A stretch of DNA of 32,898 nt. Source: CAYWGR01 sp964458015. GTDB lineage: Bacteria; Planctomycetota; Planctomycetia; Pirellulales; Thermoguttaceae. The stretch covers positions 1 to 32,898 of the forward strand of contig CAYWGR010000045.1 of the NCBI GenBank assembly GCA_964458015.1, written 5' to 3'. Below, piece by piece: positions 1-9,786 of this stretch. Positions within the stretch are counted from its first letter, which is position 1; each line of letters begins with the position of its first letter. Both the position numbers and the translations under genes were made by a program. The notes beneath the pieces were generated by a model. That model was given only the letters and a program-made list of their open reading frames with translations, was not told where the DNA came from and ran no database searches.

Positions 1-807
1 GAAGTAGTGCGCGAGCATGGCGGCCGGGATCGCCACGGTCAGTCCGCCGAACGTCGTCACCAAGGCCACGTAAATGCCCTGGGCCAGGCATTCGGCTTTA
101 TTGGCCCCGGTCGGCAGGTGGGCCGTCACGAAGAAGGCCATGATCATGCCTTGCACCGTGCCCAAGAGCCCCATCAACGGCGTGACGCTGGCCGAGAGGT
201 TCAACCATCGAACGTTGGAATACAGCCGGTTGGCCTCCCGTTCGTTGGCCTCGGCCACGGCATGTTCAACTTCGGATGTGGGCCGCCCCACTTTGAGCAG
301 CATGGTGCGCACCACGTTGGCCGCGGCCGAGGGATACTGCTGGCAGATTTTGTAGGCTTTCCGAAGATCCAGCCCATCAGGCTGCGAAGCGACTTTGTTC
401 AGGCTGTCGATGAATTCTGGGGGCAGCACTTTGCTGCGGCGAAGTCCCAAAAGCCGCTCCACGCCAAACACCACCACCAGGAACGACATGAACGTGATCG
501 GATACATCAAAATACCGCCTTGCCAGTAGAGATCCCAAGCGCTGATCTCCTCGGTCGGTAAACTGGTAGGCCGTTTTTCAGGCGATTCCGGCTTTTTCGT
601 TTTCTCTTGTTCCGATAAAGCCGCCTCGGCCATTTTCGCCGCCTCGGCGAGCTTCTTTTGCTGGGCGTCGGTTTTCGGCGATGACGGCTCTTGGGCCGCC
701 GCTTGCCGTGTGATGACTTCCGACGTTCGAACCATCGTGGCCGTCACGATTCCCAGGATAATCGTGTAGCAAAGTGCTCGCCTGGCGGGGGAAAGCGTGA
801 AATTCAT
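1..807 (-). CDS. MotA/TolQ/ExbB proton channel family protein (C-terminus beyond window)
   Basis: An open frame runs from ATG at 807 to the window edge without a stop (269 residues visible). It has a hydrophobic N-terminal segment ending near Ala-Ala-Ala-Gln-Glu (residues 10-40, probable signal peptide). A charged Lys/Glu/Pro linker follows (about 45-85), then a first membrane segment (about 97-120, GGILMYPITFMSF). Next comes a cytoplasmic helical region, and then two membrane segments carrying the family hallmarks LMGLLGTVQGMIMAF (about 211-225) and ALVTTFGGLTVAIPAA (about 248-263). ExbB/TolQ proteins form the proton-driven stator that energises outer-membrane processes together with an ExbD/TolR partner, which would lie just beyond the window. 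The signal peptide plus linker ahead of the channel is longer than in E. coli ExbB but occurs in other bacteria. It lies 29 bases after the TPR gene on the same strand, so the two are probably co-transcribed. The family call is firm; the energised partner is unknown. Confidence 0.9.
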   Translation of the reverse strand, partial: MNFTLSPARRALCYTIILGIVTATMVRTSEVITRQAAAQEPSSPKTDAQQKKLAEAAKMAEAALSEQEKTKKPESPEKRPTSLPTEEISAWDLYWQGGILMYPITFMSFLVVVFGVERLLGLRRSKVLPPEFIDSLNKVASQPDGLDLRKAYKICQQYPSAAANVVRTMLLKVGRPTSEVEHAVAEANEREANRLYSNVRWLNLSASVTPLMGLLGTVQGMIMAFFVTAHLPTGANKAECLAQGIYVALVTTFGGLTVAIPAAMLAHYF

Positions 808-836
808 GAGATGCGCCTTTTTGTGAACGCGACGAT

Positions 837-3800
837 TTACTTTTTCAACTCTTCGATCCGCTGTTTGGCCAGTGGGGTCTTGTCGCTCTGCGGAAACTTT
901 TCCAACAACTCTTGGTATTGCTTCAATGCCTGATCTTTCTTGCCCAAGACCTCGAAGCAGCGGCCGGCTTCGTAGGCCGCTTCGGCTTGCCATTGCGGAT
1001 AGCTATAGCCGTAGCTGACTTTGAAGAAGCTAGCGATGGCCTCCTTATGATTCTTTTGCTCGAATTGGATTTCACCGATCATGAATTGCGCCCTCGCGGC
1101 CACTTCCCGATCGGTTTTCGCAATGACCTGCTGGTAATCGGCCAAGGCATCGTCGAGCTTGCCGAGATTTTGCTTGGCCCAGCCGCGTTCATAGTGAATT
1201 TCCGGCGAGTAGTCGGTATCAGGGAACTTTTTGACGCAAGAGTCAAGCAGTGCAAGGCTCTTTTCCCATTGCTTCAATTGGGCAGCCGCTTGGCCGGCGT
1301 GGAGCAGCGTCAGCACTTCAAAATCCTTGCTCGACGGCGATTTCACCTGTCCGTAGATCGCGAGTGCCTCGGCGAATTTCTTTTGTTTCAAGAGTGCATC
1401 GCCTTCCATGAAGGCGGCGTCCGAGGCCAGCGGGCCGGCGGGCCAAGTGGCCTGTTGATAGCGGAACGTTTGTTGGGCATTGGCGAAATCGTCCAAGCGG
1501 AAATAGGCCCAACCGAGTTTGTGGGCGGCTTTTTCGCCCAGATCGGTCTTGCCGGCCTTCGTCATCGCGGCATGATAAGCAATGCCTGCCCGCTTGAAAT
1601 CGCCGGCCTTGTAAGCGGCCTCGCCCACATGATATTGGGCTTCGCAAGCCAAGGGACTGTTGGCATATTCCGCGGCCAATCGCGTGAAAGTGTCAACGGT
1701 TTCTTTTTCCTTGCTTTGCTGCTTCAACGACCATGCCAACTCGTAAAGCACCTTGTCGGCGCCGGCATATTTCGGATTCTCCGCCAAAATCGTTTGAAAT
1801 GCAGCCGCGGCTTCGGCATTCTTTTGAAGCCCCGATTGGCATAGACCCATGAGATACAAAGCATCGGCTTTTTCCGTCGGGGTGGGATCGGCCTTGAGCA
1901 AAGCTTGGATGTCTTCGATCGCGCCGGCATAATTTTTCAGTTGGTGTCGGGCAACGCCCCGGGCATATCGAGCCCGAGGGATCAATTTATGGTCAAGATG
2001 CTTTTGCACCAGGGCGTCGAACGTCTTTTCCGCGGCGGCAAAATCGTTTTGACTAAGCTTGGCCCAACCCATTCCGTAGAAAGCATGGGGCGTCAACGAG
2101 CTTTGCGGCCATTTGTCGATTACCTGTTGATATTCAGCCGACGCCGTGTTGAAGTCGTTGCTTGCGAAAGCTAATTCGGCCAAACGATAGTGGGCGCGAT
2201 CCAATGCCCGGCTGTTGGGGAAATCAGCGACAATCCGCCCGAGCGCGGCTTTGGCCTTGTCAGAATTTTTCAATTCCGTATAGGCCTGAGCCAAGAGCAA
2301 CAATGTATCGTCGGCCTGTCGCCATTTCGGCTGGGCCGCCAAGGACGCTTCCAAGGATTTCGCGGCCGGCTCGAATTGTTTCAACTCGGCTTGGCTTGCC
2401 CCAACCAGATACTGAGCTTCGGCCAAGGCATCGGGCGAACGTAGCCCGGCCAGCATAGGTTGAAGCATGGCAAGAACGTCGGCGAATTTCTTTTGCAGAT
2501 ACAAGGCCAATCCGCGACGCACTTTCCACGTTTCGGCATCGGCATGATTGGGATATTTTTGCAACAGCGTTTCGAATGCCTTATCGGCCTCGGCGAACTG
2601 GCTGGTTTGCAGATTGCTTTCCGCGGCCACATACGTTACGTCAGGCACTAATTCACTGTTGGGATAAGCAGCCAAAAACGCCTTGGCGTGGCGGATTGCC
2701 GTGGGATAGTCGCTCTGTCCCATCGCGGTGAAGCCTGCCATGTAAAGTGCCTGCGGAGCCGAAGCGTCTTGGGGATATTTCGCCGCCATTGCCGCATAGA
2801 GAGCGGAAGATTCGGCACGCCGCTCGGTAATTTCGTAGACGGCATCAGCGCGGTCCAGCATCAACTGAGCAGCTTGAGGGCTGTCGCCCAACTTGGCCAA
2901 CATCTTTTCGGCCGACGCGGCCGCATCCGCCGGTTTGCCCTCTTTGATTGCACTGCGCACAAGCCAATGGGCGGCTTCGGCGGCCGAATCGCCTCCGGCG
3001 GCCAGAACAGGTTCGAGCGTTTTGCGAGCATCCGCGAAATTGCCAGCCAAAAAATAACATTTTCCCGCGGCAAGATTGGCCGCGCCCAACAGCTTGGATT
3101 GCGGCCATTTGATCGCAACCGAGGCGTACAGTGCCGCTGCCTCGGGATATTTCTTCAACTGCACCAGCGATGCCGCTTGCCGAATCGTGGCATGATCGGC
3201 CAACGCGCACCCCGGTTTTGCAGCCGCGGCCGCAAAACGCTGTGACGCTTGCTCATATTGGCCTTGCGAAAAAAACGTTTCGCCTCGCCGCACGGTGACT
3301 TCGTCGAAGAGCGGATTTTGCGGGTTTTTTTCTAAAAACTGATCGTAGCTCTTGCCGGCTTCCGCATGTTGGCCTAGTTCCTCTTGTGCAACGCCGAGAG
3401 CGTAAAGTGCTTCGACAGCCAACTTGTCCGTGGGCTTTTTAGACAGCAGCAAGGCATACATCGCGGCGGCTTCCTGCTTTTTATTGTTGCGATAGAAACA
3501 TTCGCCGCGATTAAAAAGCGATTGCGCAAAAAACTTGCTGTTGGGATATTTTGTCGCCACGGCGTCGAATGCCGCGGCCGCTGCCTCGAAAAGTTCAGGC
3601 TTGCCCGCCTGGGCTTGGTTGTACAGCGTTGAACCGAGGCAGTAATACGAAGCGTCGAGCAGATCGCAGTTGGGATAGGATTTTACGACCGTTTCGAAGC
3701 ATTGCCGGGCGAGATCGAACTGGTTCGCCTTGAGATAGCAAACACCGAGGTAATGAAACGCCCTGTCGCAACGGGGGTCGGTCTTGTAGGTGTTGATGAA

Positions 3801-3977
3801 CTTCACCCACTCGGCGGCGGCCAGTTCGTAAACGCCGCGATTTTGGAGCTGTACCGCGGCATTGTATTGCCGCGTGCCCGCCTCGGTCTTTTCTTGACTA
3901 AACGCTTTCGCGGGGGCTCCTGTTATGAGAAATCCAATACACAAAACGCTCCATACGAGATGGATTTTCCCTTGCAT
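837..3977 (-). CDS. Large exported tetratricopeptide-repeat protein
   Basis: This 1046-residue protein starts with a signal peptide (about residues 1-27: Lys near the N-terminus, hydrophobic core, Ala-rich cleavage region). The rest is almost entirely TPR-like helical hairpins of about 34-37 residues, many with the signature of a Tyr-Pro-x-Ser turn followed by ALY.G/A.Y..G, from residue 35 to the C-terminus. That spacing suggests more than 20 repeats. No catalytic domain is visible. TPR superhelices are protein-binding scaffolds, and an exported one beside an ExbB/TolQ channel recalls YbgF/CpoB-like partners of Tol systems, though this one is far longer. The start at 3977 is preceded by AGAGG eight bases upstream. 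The ExbB-like gene follows 29 bases downstream, so both are probably one operon reading left from the tRNA intergenic region. Function is inferred as a periplasmic scaffold for an energised envelope complex; the specific role is unknown. Confidence 0.88.
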   Translation of the reverse strand: MQGKIHLVWSVLCIGFLITGAPAKAFSQEKTEAGTRQYNAAVQLQNRGVYELAAAEWVKFINTYKTDPRCDRAFHYLGVCYLKANQFDLARQCFETVVKSYPNCDLLDASYYCLGSTLYNQAQAGKPELFEAAAAAFDAVATKYPNSKFFAQSLFNRGECFYRNNKKQEAAAMYALLLSKKPTDKLAVEALYALGVAQEELGQHAEAGKSYDQFLEKNPQNPLFDEVTVRRGETFFSQGQYEQASQRFAAAAAKPGCALADHATIRQAASLVQLKKYPEAAALYASVAIKWPQSKLLGAANLAAGKCYFLAGNFADARKTLEPVLAAGGDSAAEAAHWLVRSAIKEGKPADAAASAEKMLAKLGDSPQAAQLMLDRADAVYEITERRAESSALYAAMAAKYPQDASAPQALYMAGFTAMGQSDYPTAIRHAKAFLAAYPNSELVPDVTYVAAESNLQTSQFAEADKAFETLLQKYPNHADAETWKVRRGLALYLQKKFADVLAMLQPMLAGLRSPDALAEAQYLVGASQAELKQFEPAAKSLEASLAAQPKWRQADDTLLLLAQAYTELKNSDKAKAALGRIVADFPNSRALDRAHYRLAELAFASNDFNTASAEYQQVIDKWPQSSLTPHAFYGMGWAKLSQNDFAAAEKTFDALVQKHLDHKLIPRARYARGVARHQLKNYAGAIEDIQALLKADPTPTEKADALYLMGLCQSGLQKNAEAAAAFQTILAENPKYAGADKVLYELAWSLKQQSKEKETVDTFTRLAAEYANSPLACEAQYHVGEAAYKAGDFKRAGIAYHAAMTKAGKTDLGEKAAHKLGWAYFRLDDFANAQQTFRYQQATWPAGPLASDAAFMEGDALLKQKKFAEALAIYGQVKSPSSKDFEVLTLLHAGQAAAQLKQWEKSLALLDSCVKKFPDTDYSPEIHYERGWAKQNLGKLDDALADYQQVIAKTDREVAARAQFMIGEIQFEQKNHKEAIASFFKVSYGYSYPQWQAEAAYEAGRCFEVLGKKDQALKQYQELLEKFPQSDKTPLAKQRIEELKK

Positions 3978-4205
3978 CGCGCTGACCTCTTGGAGGGCTG
4001 TTCCGGGCTCGTGGGATTGAATAGGCGAGAGTGATGGATATTATGTCACAGTGAGAAAAAATTGCTAGGCAGCTAGCGGCGGGGGAGTCCCATCTCCCCA
4101 GAGGGGTCGGCCGTCGTGCTCCCAAAGCATTGCGAAAAAATGAAGCCCGAATACCTAACCCGTCTTCCGGTTTGTCGCAAAATAGAATAATATGAGACCA
4201 GTGCT

Positions 4206-4277
4206 GCGGGAGTAACTCAGTGGTAGAGTGCTAGCTTCCCAAGCTGGTCGTCGCGGGTTCGATCCCCGTCTCCCGCT
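4206..4277 (+). tRNA. tRNA-Gly (anticodon CCC)
   Basis: The cloverleaf can be folded by eye. The acceptor GCGGGAG (4206-4212) pairs with CTCCCGC (4270-4276), and the D stem is ACTC/GAGT (4215-4218 with 4226-4229). The anticodon stem is CTAGC/GCTGG (4231-4235 with 4243-4247) around the loop TTCCCAA, which puts CCC at 4238-4240. The variable loop has five bases, and the T stem GCGGG/CCCGT carries the loop TTCGATC. The discriminator is T4277 and no CCA is encoded. It reads GGG glycine codons. Confidence 0.95.
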
Positions 4278-4321
4278 CTTGACGTAAGTCTTATCTCAGT
4301 AACCGTTTAGACTGCTTGCCG

Positions 4322-5167
4322 ATGGATAGCATCTTTGCTTCTGATGCAAAGTTGGAAGTATTGGGCGATGGGTTCGGCTTTACCGAAGGGCCCGCCGCCG
4401 ATCGAGTGGGAAACGTTTACTTTTCTGACGGGAAGAACGACTCCATCTATTATTGGGAAGTCGGCAAGCCTGTAACGCTTTTCGTCAACGATAGCGTCGA
4501 TGCCAACGGGATGCTGTTCAACGCCCAGGGCGAACTTTATGTTTGCGAAGGGGCGGCTCATCGCATCGTGGCATTCGATGTTCGCACCAAGACACGGCGT
4601 ATTTTGTGCAGCGAAATCGACGGATGCCATTTCAACGAGCCTAATGACTTGGCAATCGATTTCCACAACGGGTTCTATTTTTCCGATCCAAACTATCAGC
4701 ATCGCGGCCAGCCGACCGTGATGAAGCAGGATGTCTACTATTGCGCGGCAGACGGCCGCGTCGCGCGCGTCTCGACGATTTGCCACAAGCCCAACGGCGT
4801 TTTGCTTTCGGCCGACGACAAGACGCTTTACGTGGCCGACGCCCGAGGACAGGTGATCTACAAGTACGACGTGCTTGGGCCGGGGCAAATTGCGAATGAA
4901 CGGCTATGGATCGATAAGCTGGGCGCCAATCCCGACGGCATGACGCTCGACGAACACGAGAATTTGTATGTTTGTTGCGGTCGAAACGGCTTGAAAATCT
5001 TCGACGGCAATGGTGTTGCCATCGGACATCTCGATGTACATGCGGCCAACTGTTGTTTTGGGGGGCGAGACTTTCGCACTCTTTGCATCGCTTCGGGCGA
5101 TAAAATGCTCGGTATTCGCACCCAGGTCGTGGGCCTGAAACCTTTGCCGGCCCGATTTCGAGTCTAA
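4322..5167 (+). CDS. SMP-30/gluconolactonase/LRE family protein
   Basis: This 281-residue protein has the six-bladed beta-propeller pattern of the SMP-30/gluconolactonase family. Each blade carries a G.vYfsD or LYVADA-type strand. The expected metal and active-site residues are present: Glu22 in FTEGP, Asn105/Asn108 in HFNEPNDLAID, Asn148 in KPNGV and Asp195 in NPDGM. Family members hydrolyse sugar lactones such as gluconolactone, using a divalent cation in the propeller centre. There is no signal peptide, so it should act in the cytoplasm. ATG at 4322 was chosen; a TTG six bases upstream (4316) is in frame, and neither has a clear ribosome binding site. The gene stands alone between the tRNA and the kinase gene. 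The substrate cannot be read from the sequence. Confidence 0.85.
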   Translation: MDSIFASDAKLEVLGDGFGFTEGPAADRVGNVYFSDGKNDSIYYWEVGKPVTLFVNDSVDANGMLFNAQGELYVCEGAAHRIVAFDVRTKTRRILCSEIDGCHFNEPNDLAIDFHNGFYFSDPNYQHRGQPTVMKQDVYYCAADGRVARVSTICHKPNGVLLSADDKTLYVADARGQVIYKYDVLGPGQIANERLWIDKLGANPDGMTLDEHENLYVCCGRNGLKIFDGNGVAIGHLDVHAANCCFGGRDFRTLCIASGDKMLGIRTQVVGLKPLPARFRV

Positions 5168-5278
5168 CAACGCACGACAGAACGAAGAACTCTACTCTTC
5201 CCCCATGATACTTCTTCCCCCATCCCCTAGTGCATCGTCCTTGGGAACCGTGCTATCCTTTCCAGGGGGTACTATGTA

Positions 5279-8200
5279 ATGGGTTCCGCCAGGAAGCATC
5301 TTTTGTTGATTGGAGACGAACCGTTCCAGGCCGGTTTGGCGGAAAAGCTGCCGGCGGACGCCGTGGAATGGACGGTTGCCGCAACGGTGGGCGAAGCTCT
5401 GGAATGTCTGAAAAACGCTTCTTTCGATGCGGCCTTGCTTGATCTAGGTCTGCCCGACCGCGGTATTCTCGATACGCTCGATCTTCTGGTTGCTGCCGCT
5501 CCCTTTTTGCCCATTGTAATACTTACCGATCGAGACGACGAAGCATTGGCCACCGAGATGTTGCGCCGTGGAGCGCAAGATATTTTTGTTCAAGGAAAAC
5601 CAAATGGAACCGATCTCCTTCGCTCCGTGTGTCATGCGTGTGCGCGAAAGGAGGCCGAACACGAGTTACGGTTGAGCGAGACAAAGTACAGGACTGTTTT
5701 TTATTCCAATCGGGATGCCGTGATCACATTCACTCCCGAAGGCAACGTGCTGAGCTGTAATCCCGCGGCGGTTGAGCTATTCCACTTTCACGATGAACTT
5801 GATTTTCAGTCATGCACGCCATTAAGCGTTTCCTCGGAAACTCAGCCCGATGGAAATCCTTCCGAGAAGAAAATCCCCGAGATGATAGCGATTGCCATCG
5901 AAAAGGGATCCCACTTTTTTGAATGGACCTACCGCCGCAAGGATGGCACTTCATTCATCGCCTCGGAGCTGCTGACGCGCATGGAAGTCGAGGGGCGAAC
6001 GCTTCTGCAAGCAACGATTCGCGATATCTCCTCGCAAAAACTGGCCGAAGATGCCCTTCGCCGCGAAAAACAGTGGTCGGAATTCATCATCAACAGTCTG
6101 CCGGGGACGTTTTTCATTTTAGACGAACGAGGAACCTTTCTGCGATGGAACAAAAACTTCGAGGTTATCACCGGCTATACACCGGATGAAATTGAGCGGC
6201 TTACCGCGACGGACTTGTTTGCCGGCTCCGACAAAAATCTTGTCACGCAACGAATCGGCGACGCCTTCAAGGATGGAATGGCCAGTATGGAAGCCGATTT
6301 GGTATGCAAGGACGGCCGGACGATTCCTTTCTATTTCACCGGTTTGCGCATGATGTCGGCGAACCGCCCGCTTGCAATCGGTATGGGATTCGACATCTCG
6401 GAACAGAAGCAGATAGAAGAGAAATTGCGTTTTGCCAATGCTGTCTTGCAAACACAGCAAGAGACGTCGCCGGATGGAATACTGGTCGTAGGCGAAAATT
6501 CAAGGGCCATTTCGTTCAATCAGCGTTTCTTGGATATCTGGGGCCTTTCCGCGGATTATGTCCAAGCAGAGCCGGATGAACAGATCCTGCAAGCTGTATT
6601 GCACAACGTGGCCAATCCCCAAGAATTTCTTGCCAGGATTAAATACCTCTACGAAAATCACGATGAAAAATCTCGCGAAGAAATCCTTTTTACCGACGGC
6701 CGGACCTACGAACGATATTCGGCGCCTATGGTGGGATCCGATGGAAAGTACTACGGGCGAGTTTGGTACTTCCATGACATCACCGAACAGAAACGGGCCG
6801 AGGAGGCAATTCGCCAAGAGCAACAATTTACGAAGCAGGTATTGAAAAGTCTCCCGGGCATTTTCTATCTCTACTCCTATCCCGAAAATCGGTTAGTGCT
6901 TTGGAACAAGCAACACGAATCGCTTTTGGGGTTCGATGCGGAAGAAATGCAAGGCCGGTTCATAGCGGATTGGCATGTGCCCGAGGCCAGAGACGCCGTT
7001 CTTAAGGCGGTCGATGATGCCATGGAGCAAGGCTACAATTTGGTAGAAACTCCCTTGATAGCCAAGGACGGCCGTCAGATCCCATTCCTCCTTACCGGAG
7101 TTCGTTTCGAAGCGCAAGGACGCCTATTCTTAATGGGCATCGGCGTCGATATTTCCGAACGAAAACAAACCGAGGAGGCCTTATCCAAAGCCCGCGAAGA
7201 GATCGAAAAAAGTGCCCGACTACAATCCGAACTTATCGAAAAATTGAACGAAGCGCAGGAGGTGGCCAAGATCGGCAGTTGGGATTGGGACATCGAAACC
7301 AATGAGGTGTGGTGGTCTGACGAAACGTATCGACTATTCGGAGTATCGCCGAACACATATACGCCCAATTTTCAATCAAATATGCAGTTTGTTCACCAGG
7401 ATGACCAGGAACTGTATCAAAATCTCTTTGACCATTCGATCAAGGCGGGTGTTCTGCTCGACTGTGAATTGCGGATAGTCGCCGGCGACGGCGCCGTCAA
7501 ATTCTGCAAGAACTTGGGGCGTTGTTCCTATGACAGCTCGGGTAAACCCTTGCGTTTCGTCGGTACGATCATGGATATCACCGAACGTAAGCGGACCGAG
7601 AAGGAGCTTGCGGACGCCAAGACGTTGCTCGAACAAACATTCGAGCAAACCCCGGTCCCGATGGTACTCGTCAGCATGCCCGACCAAGTGGTGCGTTACG
7701 TCAACACGGCATGCCGACGCTTTTACGATATCATTGACCAACCAAACCCCGTTGGTATCGTGATTTCCGAATATCGGCATTCATGGAAAGACTTCGACAA
7801 GGATGCAAACCCGATCACCGAATGGCCTGTACTCCGTGCCATGAGAGGCGAAACAACAAAATATGAGGAATTCTGCGCCATTACCAAGGATGGCGCGACG
7901 CGGTGGGGCCTTGCCAGCGCATCGCCAATCTTCAATGCCGCCGGAGAGATGATTGCCGCGTTCGCCGCCTTTCCCGAAATCACCGAACGCAAACGGGCGG
8001 AAGATGAACTCCGAAAATATCGTGAGCATCTCGAAGAGTTGGTGGATCATCGCACGGCGGAATTGATCTTGGCCCGCGATCAGGCAAGGGCCGCCGAAAC
8101 GCAGGCCGAAGCGGCTAACCGGGCGAAAAGCGTCTTTCTGGCCAGCATGAGCCATGAGTTGCGGACGCCGTTGAACGCCGTACTGGGGTTTTCGCAGCTT

Positions 8201-9520
8201 ATGCGGACCGATCCCATGCTCAACGATAGTCAGAAAGAAAACCTTGACATCATCAATCGTAGCGGCACGCACCTGCTGGGACTCATCAACGATGTGCTGC
8301 AAATATCACGCATCGAAGCAGGCCAAGTCGAAAAGAATGAATCGGATTTCGATCTTTGGAATATGCTGGATACCATCCAGGAAATGATGTGCTCGCGAGT
8401 GAAAGCCAAGCGGTTGCGATTTTTCCAGGAACGCGATCCCTCGCTTCCTCGCTATATCCGTGCCGACGAACGGAAGCTCAAGCAAGTTATCCTTAATCTG
8501 ACCGGAAACGCCGTGAAGTTCACCCAAATGGGCAGTATAACCCTTAGGGCAAATGCGGCGAAACATGAAAATGTCTTGCTGTTCGAGATCGAAGACACCG
8601 GCGCGGGAATGGATTCCGATACGGTTGCCAAACTGTTTGAACCCTTTGCACAAGGAAGTCTCAGTCAAGAGGGAGTTGGCCTGGGACTGTTCATCAGCAA
8701 AAAACTTGTGAAACTCATGGGCGGTGAAATCGATTTGCGCAGCGAACAGGGCAAAGGCACGCTGTTCTCGTTCAGCATTTGCTATGAGCCGGCCACGGCT
8801 TCCGAAAAAACGACCCACGTCGTGCGCCGCGTCACAAAAATTTCGCAAGGACAACCGTCGCCATGCATTCTCGTGGTCGAGGATACGTTGGAAAGCCGTT
8901 TGTTGATGGTCAAATCGCTTCAAGCAACGGGTTTCAACGTGATCGAAGCGAGCAACGGCAATGAAGCCGTGCAATTATCGCAGGAAAATTCGCTGGATCT
9001 CATCCTGATGGATATGCGAATGCCGGTAATGGACGGGTATCAGGCTATCGCTAAAATCCGATCGGCTCCGCAAGAAAAGACGATACCGATTATTGCCGTT
9101 ACGGCCAGCGCTTTCGACGAGGAGCGGCAGAATATCCTCGCCATCGGCGCCGATGATTTCGTTCGCAAACCGGTGCAACTGGAAGAAATCTATGAAAAAA
9201 TACGCCTACTGCTCGGCATTTCCTATGACTATGTCGATGAATCGGTTGAAGACGTCGAGGCTGCCGAACAAGTCGATATGGAAGCTCTGGTTGCCGAACT
9301 TCCGATGGATCTCGCCAATCAGTTGGCGTGCAAAATCACCGTTCTCGACCTCGACGGATTCAAGGCATTGCTTCCCCAGGTAAGAGAGCATGCCCCGGCT
9401 CTTGCCGAAATGATGATGAGCATGGCCAACGGATTCAAGATGACGGAACTGGCCGAACTCTTTTCAAAAGCGAAGGAAAAAAACGCCTGCCAACAGGATT
9501 GTCCTCCCGCCGCAAGGTAG
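5279..9520 (+). CDS. Hybrid sensor histidine kinase with N- and C-terminal receivers and six PAS domains
   Basis: The 1413-residue protein is soluble, with no membrane segment. Domain order: receiver (about 6-125, phosphoacceptor Asp55 in LLDLGLPD); six PAS/PAC units beginning near residues 132, 264, 390, 517, 658 and 782, most ending in a D/E-I-(T/S)-(E/S)-(Q/R)-K linker motif; a coiled coil (about 905-945); HisKA with His959 in SMSHELRTPLN; HATPase (about 1061-1172, N box NLTGNAVKFT, G1 box EDTGAGMD, G2 box GVGLGLFIS); a second receiver (about 1196-1312, Asp1245 in LMDMRMPVMDG, Lys in RKPV); and a helical tail of about 80 residues without an HPt-type histidine. It would autophosphorylate at His959 and relay to Asp1245. 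The leading receiver suggests it is itself controlled by an upstream phosphodonor. The start has AGGGGG (5264-5269) nine bases before ATG. No cognate output regulator is adjacent, so its target is unknown. Confidence 0.93.
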   Translation: MGSARKHLLLIGDEPFQAGLAEKLPADAVEWTVAATVGEALECLKNASFDAALLDLGLPDRGILDTLDLLVAAAPFLPIVILTDRDDEALATEMLRRGAQDIFVQGKPNGTDLLRSVCHACARKEAEHELRLSETKYRTVFYSNRDAVITFTPEGNVLSCNPAAVELFHFHDELDFQSCTPLSVSSETQPDGNPSEKKIPEMIAIAIEKGSHFFEWTYRRKDGTSFIASELLTRMEVEGRTLLQATIRDISSQKLAEDALRREKQWSEFIINSLPGTFFILDERGTFLRWNKNFEVITGYTPDEIERLTATDLFAGSDKNLVTQRIGDAFKDGMASMEADLVCKDGRTIPFYFTGLRMMSANRPLAIGMGFDISEQKQIEEKLRFANAVLQTQQETSPDGILVVGENSRAISFNQRFLDIWGLSADYVQAEPDEQILQAVLHNVANPQEFLARIKYLYENHDEKSREEILFTDGRTYERYSAPMVGSDGKYYGRVWYFHDITEQKRAEEAIRQEQQFTKQVLKSLPGIFYLYSYPENRLVLWNKQHESLLGFDAEEMQGRFIADWHVPEARDAVLKAVDDAMEQGYNLVETPLIAKDGRQIPFLLTGVRFEAQGRLFLMGIGVDISERKQTEEALSKAREEIEKSARLQSELIEKLNEAQEVAKIGSWDWDIETNEVWWSDETYRLFGVSPNTYTPNFQSNMQFVHQDDQELYQNLFDHSIKAGVLLDCELRIVAGDGAVKFCKNLGRCSYDSSGKPLRFVGTIMDITERKRTEKELADAKTLLEQTFEQTPVPMVLVSMPDQVVRYVNTACRRFYDIIDQPNPVGIVISEYRHSWKDFDKDANPITEWPVLRAMRGETTKYEEFCAITKDGATRWGLASASPIFNAAGEMIAAFAAFPEITERKRAEDELRKYREHLEELVDHRTAELILARDQARAAETQAEAANRAKSVFLASMSHELRTPLNAVLGFSQLMRTDPMLNDSQKENLDIINRSGTHLLGLINDVLQISRIEAGQVEKNESDFDLWNMLDTIQEMMCSRVKAKRLRFFQERDPSLPRYIRADERKLKQVILNLTGNAVKFTQMGSITLRANAAKHENVLLFEIEDTGAGMDSDTVAKLFEPFAQGSLSQEGVGLGLFISKKLVKLMGGEIDLRSEQGKGTLFSFSICYEPATASEKTTHVVRRVTKISQGQPSPCILVVEDTLESRLLMVKSLQATGFNVIEASNGNEAVQLSQENSLDLILMDMRMPVMDGYQAIAKIRSAPQEKTIPIIAVTASAFDEERQNILAIGADDFVRKPVQLEEIYEKIRLLLGISYDYVDESVEDVEAAEQVDMEALVAELPMDLANQLACKITVLDLDGFKALLPQVREHAPALAEMMMSMANGFKMTELAELFSKAKEKNACQQDCPPAAR

Positions 9521-9786
9521 CCGATTCCCCCCGGACGTGAATGAAAGGCCGACCATTGGAAGGCTAAAAAAATGGGCGAAAAAGTTGATCGGCCGGTTCA
9601 TTCCCCAAGTAAATATCAAGAACCGGATAGGCTGCTATGTTTTGTAGCGACAGGCCATCCCCTTGGATGTTTTCCGCTTTTTGTCACCGCCTAGATGAAG
9701 GACGGCATCCGCGATATATTGACTGGTAGTTTCCGCCTTCATGAAAAGAACGCGGACGCCATGTATTGCATTCAGGGATAAACCAG
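9521..9786 (+). other. Intergenic region between kinase and hydrolase genes
   Basis: No coding frame is convincing in these 266 bases. A loose inverted repeat, CCGGTTC with GAACCGG separated by about 22 bases (around 9594-9630), is the only structure seen. It is not followed by a T run, so it is not a convincing intrinsic terminator. Confidence 0.4.

Noticed and set aside
912..3245. Long plus-strand frames antisense to the TPR gene (for example 912-1844 and 2688-3245)
   Set aside because: They are produced by codon bias on the opposite strand of a strongly supported gene. They have no recognisable domain and no ribosome binding site.
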